Source: Actinospica sp035493475 (GTDB lineage: Bacteria; Actinomycetota; Actinomycetes; Streptomycetales; Catenulisporaceae). Taken from it: 64,000 nucleotides of DNA. Shown here one piece after another: positions 1 through 7,602 of the stretch. Position numbers and translations under genes: made by a program. How positions within the stretch are numbered: position 1 is the stretch's first letter; every line of letters begins with the position of its first letter. The notes below the pieces were generated by a model. It was not told the DNA's origin, made no database searches, and saw only the letters and a program-made list of their open reading frames with translations. The DNA is taken from assembly GCA_035493475.1 (NCBI GenBank), contig DATJIF010000139.1, positions 1 to 64,000 of the forward strand. Reading direction: 5' to 3'.

Positions 1-33
1 GTGGTCGGGCGTCGCTCTGAGACGCCCGACCAC
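1..33. terminator. hairpin terminator
   Basis: A perfect 13-bp inverted repeat (GTGGTCGGGCGTC and its complement) closes a 7-nt loop. It most likely ends a gene lying before the window. No U-tract follows, as is usual in high-GC actinobacteria. Confidence 0.75.
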
Positions 34-141
34 CGCTTCTCAAACATCTCTCGCCGGTTCGTTACCTTTTCGTTAGCTCTCTCGTCATCCGGGTGCGCGA
101 TACTCGGGGCTAGCTGCTCACGCAGACATCCGAGCACAACG

Positions 142-384
142 GTGGTGATCGTGGTGAACTCCGAACCCTCTTCGGCAGCGGCCAGGGCGTGTACGCACTG
201 GCCCGCCTGTCCCGACGCCGAGGCGCCCGACCGCGAGGCCGCGGTCCCCGTGGCCACGCACCCCGAGCAGGGCTGGAGCCTGCTGTGCAACGGCGTCGTG
301 CTGTTCGAGGACACCGGCGAACTCCTCCCGGACGGCCGCATCGTCGGCCCGCGCCGCCTCACCGACGTGCTCGCCCAGGCCTGA
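142..384 (+). CDS. small conserved protein of the DUF5999 type
   Basis: This is a protein of about 80 aa. It carries the block CTHWPACP, then DREAA, then HPEQGWSLLCNGVVLFEDTG and ELLPDGRI, which matches a short family found widely in streptomycetes and usually annotated DUF5999. The function of that family is not known. The reading frame is open back to position 1, but that part lies in a terminator hairpin, so the real start is internal. GTG codons at 142, 145, 151 and 154 are all possible and none has a clear ribosome binding site. The protein has a conserved Cys pair and no signal peptide, so it is probably cytosolic. The end is certain; the start is not. Confidence 0.7.
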   Translation: MVIVVNSEPSSAAARACTHWPACPDAEAPDREAAVPVATHPEQGWSLLCNGVVLFEDTGELLPDGRIVGPRRLTDVLAQA

Positions 385-435
385 ACCACCCGGCCTGCGC
401 CGCTTCCTTCCGCCGGATCCGGGTACAGGTTCCGT

Positions 436-753
436 GTGAACCTCCCGGATCGCGACGGAGCGACCGGCCCGCGGCGCCTCGGCCGGCTGCGGGCCGCGCT
501 GCTGCGCCTCGCCCGCCGCGCGTGGGCCAAGAGCGAGCGCCAGGACGTCCCGCCGCCGTACCACGCGGCGCCGCTGCCGCCGCTGGACCCCGACGCGCCG
601 AGCGAACGGATCGCGCTGGCCTACGAACTGGCCCGGCGCCGCGTCCCGGCGAACTGGATCGCCGCCCGCTGCGCGCTGCCGTACGCGTTCGCCGAGCTGA
701 TCGTCGCCGAGGTCGCCGACACCCCCGGGACCGCTCCGCGCCGCCGCGACTGA
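436..753 (+). CDS. hypothetical protein, basic N-terminus and helical C-terminus
   Basis: This is a 105-aa protein from a GTG start. The first 40 residues are rich in Arg and Leu. A proline-rich stretch (residues about 43-55) leads into a helical segment, SERIALAYELARRRVPANWI, ending before residue 95. The spacing of that segment loosely recalls a small helix-turn-helix, but I do not recognise the family. It follows the DUF5999-like gene by about 50 nt in the same direction and is closed by a strong hairpin terminator, so the two may be co-transcribed. The dense codon bias at third positions supports real coding. Confidence 0.55.
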   Translation: MNLPDRDGATGPRRLGRLRAALLRLARRAWAKSERQDVPPPYHAAPLPPLDPDAPSERIALAYELARRRVPANWIAARCALPYAFAELIVAEVADTPGTAPRRRD

Positions 754-772
754 CGGAGCCTCACCCACGAAC

Positions 773-807
773 GCCGTCCCCCGGAGCCCGGATCCCCGGG
801 GGACGGC
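773..807. terminator. bidirectional hairpin terminator
   Basis: A 12-bp perfect stem GCCGTCCCCCGG / CCGGGGGACGGC is followed by CCGTTTCTC. It lies between two convergent genes and can serve both. Confidence 0.85.
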
Positions 808-814
808 CCGTTTC

Positions 815-3631
815 TCAGCCCGCGACGTCCTGCGCCGCGACGTTCCAGCCGGACAGGCTGATCACCGGAGTCGTGCCGCTCAGGTCGGCGGCCTTGTAGC
901 TGACGCTCACGGTCTCCGACTCGCCGGGGAACAGCGTGATGTCGTCGTCGCTCCACAGCGCCGAGGGCACCTGGTCGTGGTTGTCCGCGCGCCGCAGGTC
1001 CGTCCGCAGGAAGAAGCCGACGGTCTTGGACGACGTGTTGGTCAGCGTCACCTTGGTGACCGTGTCGGCGCCGTCCGGACCCGACGCGCTCGTCGTGGTC
1101 ACGTCGCCCGCGCTGACCGAACCCGACTTCAGTGAGTTGAGACCCTGAAGGTCGGCGTACTGGGTCATCGTGGCGTACGAGTTGCCGTTCTTCGACCAGT
1201 TCACCTTGTCCGGGTACGTCGATTCCCAGTAGACGTTCCGGTCCACGACGTTCCCGTTCTGCTTCAGCGTGAGCTCGACGAAGTACGTGGTCGCACTCGA
1301 CTTGCTCGTCACGGTCGCCGGAACCTTCGGCGTGAGCACCTTGTTCTTGACCTGCTGTGCGCTGAGGCTGATGCCGCTCGCGGTCTTGTCGTCGAGAACC
1401 GTTCCCGACGTGTTGTAGACCTTGGATTCGACCGACAATCCGCTCTGCGTCGTGCCGCCGAGGTTGTCGAGTGTCACGGTGCCGTTGTCCAGCGCGTAGA
1501 GGGCGTGCAGGGACTGGTTCGCCTCCTGCGTGCCGTAGTAGCTGCCCGCCTGGTCCCCGTCCTGGTTGTAGACATTCCAGAGCAGCGAGGGCCAGCCCTT
1601 GTTCAGCTGCCAGTACATCGTGCCCGTCGACGGAGTGTCAGTGTTCGTCGAGTGGTCGAGGAACGCCTCGAACTGCGCGCGGGTGTTCTCGTAGTTCTGC
1701 ACCTGGCCGTCCTCGACGTACTGGTCGAGACTGGTCGGCGTGCCGAAGCGGCTGTTCATCGCCTGGTCGAAGTAGTACAGCGTGCCGAACTGGTAGTTGC
1801 CATGCCCGGACTCGTAGTTCGCGTGGAACTGGTTGTACGTCGGCGACTGCCAGAGTTCCTTCTGCTCGGTGGCGGACATGAAGCGGTCGATCGAGTCGAG
1901 CGTCGGGATGGTGTCGCCCGCGCTCTCCTCGCTGTCGAAGCCCCAGGAGCCGCCCGCGTTGGTCTGGTTGTCGTCGGGCTGGGTGTGCGTCGTGTCGTAC
2001 CAGTAGTTCGGCGGGACCCAGTCGTACGGGCCCTCCTTCTCGCCCGAGTCGCCGAGCGGGGAGACGCTGTTCTCCTCGGCCGAGGCGACCACCGGGACGT
2101 CGAAGTCGGCCTGCGCGAACGCCGCGAGGGTGTCCTTCGCGTCGGCCGAGTCGGGGGCGTTGTCGCTCCAGGAGAACGTGACCACGCTCGGGTGCTCGAC
2201 CTCGTTCTGCCCGATGGCCAGCGCCGAGTTCGTGGCGACGGTCAGCAGGTTGCCGCTCAGGTCGTTGCCCCACGCGTCGCAGCACTGCATCCCGGAATCG
2301 ATCATGATCCCGGCCTGGTCCATCTGCTCGTAGAAGTCGTCCGGCATGAAGTGGCCCTCGAGCCGGATCATGTTCACGCCCATGTTCTTCATGATCGCGA
2401 TCTGCTTGGCGATGTCCGCGGCCGAGTAGTGCAGGAACAGGTCGGGAGCGAAACCGCCGCCGCGTGCCACGAACGCGACGCCGTTGATCTTGTACTGCCG
2501 CACGCCGTTCTCGTCCACCGGCCCGGCGCCGACGAGGGAGGAGGTCACGGTCCTGATGCCGAAGGTGCCGGTCGTCGTGGTGGAGACGGTCGAGTTCTGC
2601 GACACCGTGGTCGTCAGGCCGTAGAGCGGCTGCGCGCCCATCTGGTACGGCCACCAGACCGCCGGATTCTTGATCGTCGTGGCGGGCAGCGAGACCGTCT
2701 GTGTCGAGTTCGCCGCGACCGTCACCGACTGCTGGACCGTGATCGGCGTGCCACCGCTCGGCGGCGTGATCGTCGCGCTGACGGTCCCAGTCTGCGAGGA
2801 CGACGAGTGGTTGGTGACGTTCGTCTTCACTGTCAGTGCCGAAGTGCTGAAGTCGGACGCGTTCTTCTCGACCACGTGCGCGTCGGCACCGCTGAGCGCG
2901 CCGGACGTGAGCAGCTGAATCGGCAGTTGGATGCCGGTGTTGTTGTCCGGCGGGACCTGGTTCCAGTCCACGTCGTCCACGGTCAGCATCGACTGCGGGT
3001 TGTTCGGATAGACCTCGAGCGCGACGGTGTTCGTGCCCTGGTTCAGGTCGCCGGTCACGTCGAAGGTGTAGCGGGTGTACGCGCCCTCGACGGTGCTCTG
3101 CGTCGCGACCTCCTTGCCGTTCACCCAGACGTCCGCCGCGCCCACGACGCCGTTGACGACGAGGTTCGCGTGCTGGCCGGAGTTGAGGTTCGCGGTGAAG
3201 TTCGTGCGATACCACCAGGGCACGTCGAACTGCGCGACCGAGTCGGCGCCGACCTTGCTCTCGTAGCCGAAGCAGGACTTCATGTTGGTCGAGTAGTAGA
3301 CGTTCGCGCAGCCGCCGTTCTGGAGCAGCGCCTCGATCTCGGTTCCTGGCGCGCCGCCGTCGTCGTTGCCGACCGGCAGCCAACTCGATGTGTTGAACGA
3401 GGGCGCTGAGATGGACGAGCCGGACGCGCTGGTCTTGGCGCTGGAGAGCACCTGCCAGCCGCCGGAGCCGAGCACGGTGCCGGGGACGGCGTACTGCGCG
3501 ACGGCTTTGACCTTGGCGTCGGGGCGGGTTATCGGCGCGGCCTGCGCCGTGTAGCGGAACGCGGCCATCGAGGCGCAGGCTGCGGCGACTGTGACTAGCG
3601 CGACCAGGCGGGTTCTGGTGCGGACGATCAC
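815..3631 (-). CDS. secreted GH2 exo-beta-D-glucosaminidase-like glycosidase
   Basis: The 938-aa protein opens with a Sec signal peptide (about residues 1-31, ending AQA). A galactose-binding jelly-roll (about 60-230) and Ig-like domains follow, then a TIM barrel and C-terminal beta domains. The catalytic region resembles actinobacterial exo-chitosanases of the CsxA type. SDNAP near residue 488 corresponds to the family's SD-x-AP acid/base segment, and DSEESAG near 568 corresponds to its SE-x-SAG nucleophile segment. Such enzymes release glucosamine from the non-reducing end of chitosan oligomers; the exact substrate here is inferred. The start is GTG with GGAGG 4 nt upstream. A perfect inverted-repeat operator at 3646-3665 sits directly before it, downstream of a ROK repressor gene. 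A mannosidase-like GH2 activity is the main alternative. Confidence 0.88.
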   Translation of the reverse strand: MIVRTRTRLVALVTVAAACASMAAFRYTAQAAPITRPDAKVKAVAQYAVPGTVLGSGGWQVLSSAKTSASGSSISAPSFNTSSWLPVGNDDGGAPGTEIEALLQNGGCANVYYSTNMKSCFGYESKVGADSVAQFDVPWWYRTNFTANLNSGQHANLVVNGVVGAADVWVNGKEVATQSTVEGAYTRYTFDVTGDLNQGTNTVALEVYPNNPQSMLTVDDVDWNQVPPDNNTGIQLPIQLLTSGALSGADAHVVEKNASDFSTSALTVKTNVTNHSSSSQTGTVSATITPPSGGTPITVQQSVTVAANSTQTVSLPATTIKNPAVWWPYQMGAQPLYGLTTTVSQNSTVSTTTTGTFGIRTVTSSLVGAGPVDENGVRQYKINGVAFVARGGGFAPDLFLHYSAADIAKQIAIMKNMGVNMIRLEGHFMPDDFYEQMDQAGIMIDSGMQCCDAWGNDLSGNLLTVATNSALAIGQNEVEHPSVVTFSWSDNAPDSADAKDTLAAFAQADFDVPVVASAEENSVSPLGDSGEKEGPYDWVPPNYWYDTTHTQPDDNQTNAGGSWGFDSEESAGDTIPTLDSIDRFMSATEQKELWQSPTYNQFHANYESGHGNYQFGTLYYFDQAMNSRFGTPTSLDQYVEDGQVQNYENTRAQFEAFLDHSTNTDTPSTGTMYWQLNKGWPSLLWNVYNQDGDQAGSYYGTQEANQSLHALYALDNGTVTLDNLGGTTQSGLSVESKVYNTSGTVLDDKTASGISLSAQQVKNKVLTPKVPATVTSKSSATTYFVELTLKQNGNVVDRNVYWESTYPDKVNWSKNGNSYATMTQYADLQGLNSLKSGSVSAGDVTTTSASGPDGADTVTKVTLTNTSSKTVGFFLRTDLRRADNHDQVPSALWSDDDITLFPGESETVSVSYKAADLSGTTPVISLSGWNVAAQDVAG

Positions 3632-3645
3632 TGATCCTCCTTCAA

Positions 3646-3665
3646 GTAAAGTTAGATAACTTTAC
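3646..3665. promoter_or_regulatory. ROK-type operator before the GH2 gene
   Basis: GTAAAGTTA-GA-TAACTTTAC is a perfect 9-bp inverted repeat in the 68-nt gap between the ROK gene and the GH2 gene, close to the GH2 ribosome binding site. The same half-site TAACTTTAC recurs at 4975-4983 on the other side of the ROK gene. Confidence 0.75.
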
Positions 3666-3699
3666 GTTGAATGGAAGCTAGCCGGTGAAACAGCACTCG

Positions 3700-4896
3700 T
3701 CAACGCTCGGTGCGCCGGTCGAAGATCTGCGGCCGGGCCACGCGGAGCGCCGTGGTGAGCGCGCCGAGCAGCACCGCGTCGCCGCCGAGCTCGCTGGCCG
3801 TGATCCGCGGGCGCAGGGGAGTGCTGCGCTCCAGGACCTCGCGCACCGGATCGAGCATGAGGTCCGCGCCGCGTCCGACGCCGCCGCCGAGCACGACGAC
3901 GTCCGGATCGATGACGGCGCTGATGGCCGCGACGACGTGCGCGATCCGCTCGCCCTCCTGGTGCACGGCGGCGATCGCGGCCGGGTGCCCGGCGCGCGCC
4001 TCGTCGAACACACGCTTCGCCGTCAGCTGACCCGTCAACCCGCCTTCGCGGGCCGCGCGCACGACGGCGTCCGCCGACACGGCCTCTTCGAGCTCGCCAC
4101 GCGGATGGGCGTCCGCTTCCCGGGTCGGTGCGGAGAACGACACCGGCAGGAAACCGACCTCGCCGGCGGCTCCGTGCGCGCCGGTGAACAGCTCGCCGTT
4201 CGCCACGATGCCGACGCCGAGACCCGTGCCGATCAGCACGTAGACGAACAGACGGCTGCCGCGGCCCGCGCCGAAGTCGTACTCGCCGAGCGCGGCCAGG
4301 TTCGCGTCGTTGTGCACGGAGATCTCGATGCCGCCGAGCTGCTCGCGGATCCGCGCGAACAGGCCCGCGCGGCCCCAGCCAGGCAGGTTCACCGCGTAGC
4401 GCACGCGGTCGTCGTCGGGATCGAAGACGCCGGGCGTGCCGACCGCCGCGTGGATCACGCTCGCGGCCGGGACCTCGGCGTTGTGCAGCGCCTGCCCGGC
4501 GGCCTCGGCGGCGGCGTCGGCCACGGCGTTCGCGGTGCTCTCCTGGTTCGGCACGTCGGTGCGCGCCAGGATCTCGCCGGACATGTCCGCCACCGCGGCG
4601 CGCAGCCGGGCCCGGCCGATGTCGATGCCGAGCACGTAGCCCGCGGTCGGGTCGGGTTCGTAGAGCAGCGCCGTGCGGCCGCGCTCGGCCGCGATCCGCC
4701 CGGCCTCGCGCACCAGTCCGTGCTCCTCCAGCGCGGCGAGCGCGTGCGAGACGGTGGGCTTCGACAGCCCCGTGTCCCGGGCGAGTTGGGCGCGCGAGGT
4801 CGGCCCGGCCGTGCGCAGTTGCTCCAACAGCAGCCGCTCGTTGTTACTGCGCAGCCGCTGCCGGTTCCAGGGAACTTCGCCGTCCACCACGACCAT
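3700..4896 (-). CDS. ROK family transcriptional repressor
   Basis: This is a 398-aa regulator. An N-terminal winged helix (about residues 10-75, with SRAQLARDTGLSKPTVSHAL as recognition region) is followed by a ROK sugar-kinase-like domain (GIDIG near 90, GTGLGVG near 220, GGGVGRGADL near 350). ROK repressors usually bind a sugar or sugar phosphate and leave DNA. The Zn-binding CxCGxxGC motif common in ROK proteins is absent here: the segment after GEVGFLPV has no cysteine. The ATG at 4896 is preferred over an upstream in-frame start at 4923 because AGGAG precedes it. It lies between the GH2 gene and a divergent permease, each with the same operator half-site, so it probably controls both. 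Confidence 0.88.
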   Translation of the reverse strand: MVVVDGEVPWNRQRLRSNNERLLLEQLRTAGPTSRAQLARDTGLSKPTVSHALAALEEHGLVREAGRIAAERGRTALLYEPDPTAGYVLGIDIGRARLRAAVADMSGEILARTDVPNQESTANAVADAAAEAAGQALHNAEVPAASVIHAAVGTPGVFDPDDDRVRYAVNLPGWGRAGLFARIREQLGGIEISVHNDANLAALGEYDFGAGRGSRLFVYVLIGTGLGVGIVANGELFTGAHGAAGEVGFLPVSFSAPTREADAHPRGELEEAVSADAVVRAAREGGLTGQLTAKRVFDEARAGHPAAIAAVHQEGERIAHVVAAISAVIDPDVVVLGGGVGRGADLMLDPVREVLERSTPLRPRITASELGGDAVLLGALTTALRVARPQIFDRRTER

Positions 4897-4951
4897 CCGC
4901 TCCTGATCACACCTTCTGGCCAACTGTAGCCAATCGGTAATGCGTAGCCTC

Positions 4952-4983
4952 TTGACTCATATTGTATAGGAACTTAACTTTAC
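4952..4983 (+). promoter_or_regulatory. promoter with overlapping ROK-type operator, permease gene
   Basis: TTGACT (4952-4957), a 17-nt spacer and TAACTT (4975-4980) make a good sigma-70-type promoter. TAACTTTAC (4975-4983) is identical to the half-site before the GH2 gene. The left half 4964-4972 (GTATAGGAA) matches 6 of 9 bases at the same 2-nt spacing. A bound repressor would cover the -10 box. Confidence 0.7.
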
Positions 4984-5009
4984 TTAACCCCGTCGGCCAG
5001 GAGGAGACC

Positions 5010-6464
5010 ATGCCCGAGCTGTCCAGAAAGATCGGCCTGTTCCAGGCCGTGTCGATCAACATGAGCCAGATGGTCGGCATCGGCCCGTTCGTGACGATCC
5101 CGCTGATGGTCGGCGCGTTCGGCGGGCCGCAGGCGATCATCGGCTGGATCGCGGGCGCCATCCTCGCGCTGGCCGACGGCCTGATCTGGGCCGAACTCGG
5201 CGCCTCGCTGCCGGGCTCCGGCGGCACCTACGTGTACCTGCGCGAAGCCTTCCAGTACCGCAGCGGGCGCCTGATGCCGTTCCTGTTCGTATGGACGGCG
5301 ATGCTGTTCATCCCGCTGATCATGTCCACCGGCGTGCAGGGCCTCGTGCAGTACCTCGCCTACCTCTGGCCGAGCATGAGCCCCGGCCAGGGCGACATCA
5401 TCGGTGTCGCGGTCATCGCGCTCGTGCTGCTGCTGCTCTGGCGGCGCGTGGAGAACATCGGGCGGCTGACCGTCGGCATGTGGGGCGTCATGATCGTGGC
5501 CGTCGCCTGCGTCATCCTCGCCGCCTTCACCCACTTCCACCCGTCGCTCGCCTTCACCTACCCGGCGCACGCGGTGGACCTCGGCAGCGGCACCTTCTGG
5601 CTGGGCTTCGCCTCGGGCCTGACGATCGGCATCTACGACTACCTCGGCTACAACACGACCGCGTACCTGGGCGCCGAGGTCCGCGACCCGGGCCGTGTGC
5701 TGCCGCGCTCCATCGTCTTCGCGATCGGCGGCGTCATGGGCCTCTACCTGCTGATGCAGATCGGCGTGCTCGGCGTCATCCACTGGCAGGACATGCTCGA
5801 CCCCAAGAACATCGCCTCGCAGTCCGTCGCCTCGGCCGTTCTGCAGGACACCTGGGGCAAGGGGACCGCCGACGTGGTCACGGTGCTGATTCTGATCACC
5901 GCGTTCGCCTCCGTCTTCACCGGACTGCTCGGCGGTTCGCGCGTGCCCTTCGACGCCGCGCGCGACGGCGTGTTCTTCAAGTCCTTCGGGCGGCTGCACC
6001 GGAAGTACGACTTCCCGGTGCTCGGCCTGATCGCGATGGGCGTCGTCACCACGGCCGGATTCCTGATCGCCCGGCACGTCGGCAACTCGGCCACGCACCC
6101 GCCGCTCGCCATCCTGATCACGCTGCTGACCACCGTCATGGTGATCATCCAGTCCTTCGCGCAGATCGCCGCCCTGATCGTGCTGCGCCGCCGGCAGCCG
6201 AACCTCAAGCGGCCGTACAAGGTCTTCCTCTACCCGCTGCCGCTGATCATCGCGGGGGTCGGCTGGGCGGTCATCTACGGGTACGCCGACAAGGCCAACC
6301 CGGGCGTTCACCCGATCGAGTGGTCCATCGGCTGGGTCGTCCTCGGCGTGGTCGCGTACCTGGTCTGGTCGAAGGCCGAGAAGACCTGGCCGTTCGGTCC
6401 CAAGCAGATCCGCGAGGCCTACGCCGAGGACGCGCAGTCCGCGGTCAGCGAGCCGAGTCTGTGA
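5010..6464 (+). CDS. APC superfamily amino acid/amine permease
   Basis: This is a 484-aa integral membrane protein with about 12 hydrophobic helices and the APC N-terminal signature. It reads SINMSQMVGIGPFVTIP in helix 1, then GLIWAELGASLPGSGGTYVYL around helices 2-3. The family imports amino acids or related amines by cation symport or exchange. The ATG at 5010 is chosen because AGGAGGAG lies just upstream and the promoter at 4952-4980 leaves about 25 nt of leader; longer in-frame starts would overlap the operator. Co-regulation with the GH2 enzyme suggests its substrate belongs to the same pathway, possibly an amino-sugar-derived compound, but the sequence alone does not show it. The last 20 nt overlap the convergent galM gene. 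Confidence 0.85.
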   Translation: MPELSRKIGLFQAVSINMSQMVGIGPFVTIPLMVGAFGGPQAIIGWIAGAILALADGLIWAELGASLPGSGGTYVYLREAFQYRSGRLMPFLFVWTAMLFIPLIMSTGVQGLVQYLAYLWPSMSPGQGDIIGVAVIALVLLLLWRRVENIGRLTVGMWGVMIVAVACVILAAFTHFHPSLAFTYPAHAVDLGSGTFWLGFASGLTIGIYDYLGYNTTAYLGAEVRDPGRVLPRSIVFAIGGVMGLYLLMQIGVLGVIHWQDMLDPKNIASQSVASAVLQDTWGKGTADVVTVLILITAFASVFTGLLGGSRVPFDAARDGVFFKSFGRLHRKYDFPVLGLIAMGVVTTAGFLIARHVGNSATHPPLAILITLLTTVMVIIQSFAQIAALIVLRRRQPNLKRPYKVFLYPLPLIIAGVGWAVIYGYADKANPGVHPIEWSIGWVVLGVVAYLVWSKAEKTWPFGPKQIREAYAEDAQSAVSEPSL

Positions 6465-7536
6465 CCTCCGCGCGGCCGAAGTCCAGCACCGTGGTGGAAC
6501 GGTAGACGTCGCCCGGCTTGAGGACGGTGGAGGGGAACTCAGGCCGGTTCGGCGAGTCGGGGTGGTGCTGGGTCTCCAGCGCCACCCCGCCGTACTTCGG
6601 GTAGGTGACGCCGCTGGTGCCGATCAGCGTCCCGTCGAAGTGGCTGCAGATGTACAGCTGCACGCCCGGCTCGGTCGTCTCGACCCGCATCACCCGGCCG
6701 CTGCGCGGATCCTTCAGCGAGGCGATGTTGCGCGGCTGCTCGGTCACGCCGCCGGTCAGCACGAAGCAGTGGTCGTATCCGTCGGTCTGCACGAGCTGCG
6801 GGTGCGGGTCGTCCAGCCGCGCGCCGATCGCCCGCGGGGAGCGGAAGTCGAAGGCCGTGCCCGCGACCGAGAGCGGACTGTCCAGCGGGATCAGCGAGGC
6901 GTCCACCGGCAGGAACTCCTGCGCGGCGATGGACAGCTCGTGGTCCAGGATCGAGCTGCCGGAGTCGTCCCCGGCGAGGTTGAAGTGCGCGTGGTTGGTC
7001 AGGTTCACGATCGTCGTCGCGTCGGTCTCGGCGCGGTACTCGAGCGTGAAGCGGCCGTGCGCGAGGGTGTAGCGGACCGTCACGGCGAGCGTGCCGGGGA
7101 AGCCCTCCTCGCCGTCCGGGCTGACGCGGGTGAGCGTCACCGCGCCGCCGCCCTCGACCTCCTCGGCCACGCCGTCCCACATCCGCTTGTCGAAGCCGCC
7201 CGACCCGCCGTGCAGCGAGTTCGGCCGCCCGCCGTCGTTGAGCTCCAGCTGGTGCGCGACGCCGTCGAGCTCGAACCGGCCGCCGGCGATCCGGTTGCCG
7301 TAGCGCCCGATCGCCGCCCCGAAGTACGGGCTGCGCTCCAGGTAGTCGGGCAGGTTGTCGAAGCCGAGCACGACGTTCGCGGCCCGGCCGGCACGGTCGG
7401 GCACGCGCAGCGCCTGGATGATCGCGCCGTAGTCGAGGACCGACGCGCTCGCGCCGGTCTCGTCGGTCAGGGTCCACCGGGTGACCGCGGTGCCGTCGGG
7501 CAGCGAGCCGAAGGTGTCGCGGGCGGGGGCTGGCAC
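6445..7536 (-). CDS. galM: aldose 1-epimerase
   Basis: The 363-aa enzyme interconverts alpha and beta anomers of aldoses such as galactose or xylose in the cytosol. Family motifs are GRYGNRIAGGRF, NDGGRPNSLHGG (catalytic His), LTNHAHFNLAG (second catalytic His) and ALETQHHPDSPN with the C-terminal catalytic Glu region. The GTG at 7536 has AGGAGG exactly 7 nt upstream. An upstream in-frame ATG at 7599 would place a LacI-type operator inside the coding region, so I reject it. It lies 66 nt downstream of the GH30 gene on the same strand. A role with released hemicellulose sugars is likely. Its 3' end overlaps the permease gene by 20 nt. Confidence 0.9.
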   Translation of the reverse strand: MPAPARDTFGSLPDGTAVTRWTLTDETGASASVLDYGAIIQALRVPDRAGRAANVVLGFDNLPDYLERSPYFGAAIGRYGNRIAGGRFELDGVAHQLELNDGGRPNSLHGGSGGFDKRMWDGVAEEVEGGGAVTLTRVSPDGEEGFPGTLAVTVRYTLAHGRFTLEYRAETDATTIVNLTNHAHFNLAGDDSGSSILDHELSIAAQEFLPVDASLIPLDSPLSVAGTAFDFRSPRAIGARLDDPHPQLVQTDGYDHCFVLTGGVTEQPRNIASLKDPRSGRVMRVETTEPGVQLYICSHFDGTLIGTSGVTYPKYGGVALETQHHPDSPNRPEFPSTVLKPGDVYRSTTVLDFGRAEVTDSAR

Positions 7537-7549
7537 GGAGAGCCTCCTG

Positions 7550-7565
7550 TTGAGAACGTTAACAA
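7550..7565. promoter_or_regulatory. LacI-family-like operator before galM
   Basis: TTGAGAACGTTAACAA is a near-palindrome (6 of 8 pairs) with the central CG typical of LacI/GalR operators. It overlaps the position just upstream of the galM ribosome binding site. No LacI-family gene is present in the window. Confidence 0.5.
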
Positions 7566-7602
7566 GGTGTCGAGGAGTCACGTTACCCCGCCCGCGCAAG
7601 GT

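Noticed and set aside
1..141. Long open frame from position 1 to 384
   Set aside because: The first 33 nt are a terminator hairpin, and the recognisable protein family covers only the last 65 codons or so.
1505..3409. 634-codon open frame opposite the GH2 gene
   Set aside because: It is Arg/Val-rich shadow sequence from GC-biased codons on the other strand; no family motif, and the GH2 frame is unambiguous.
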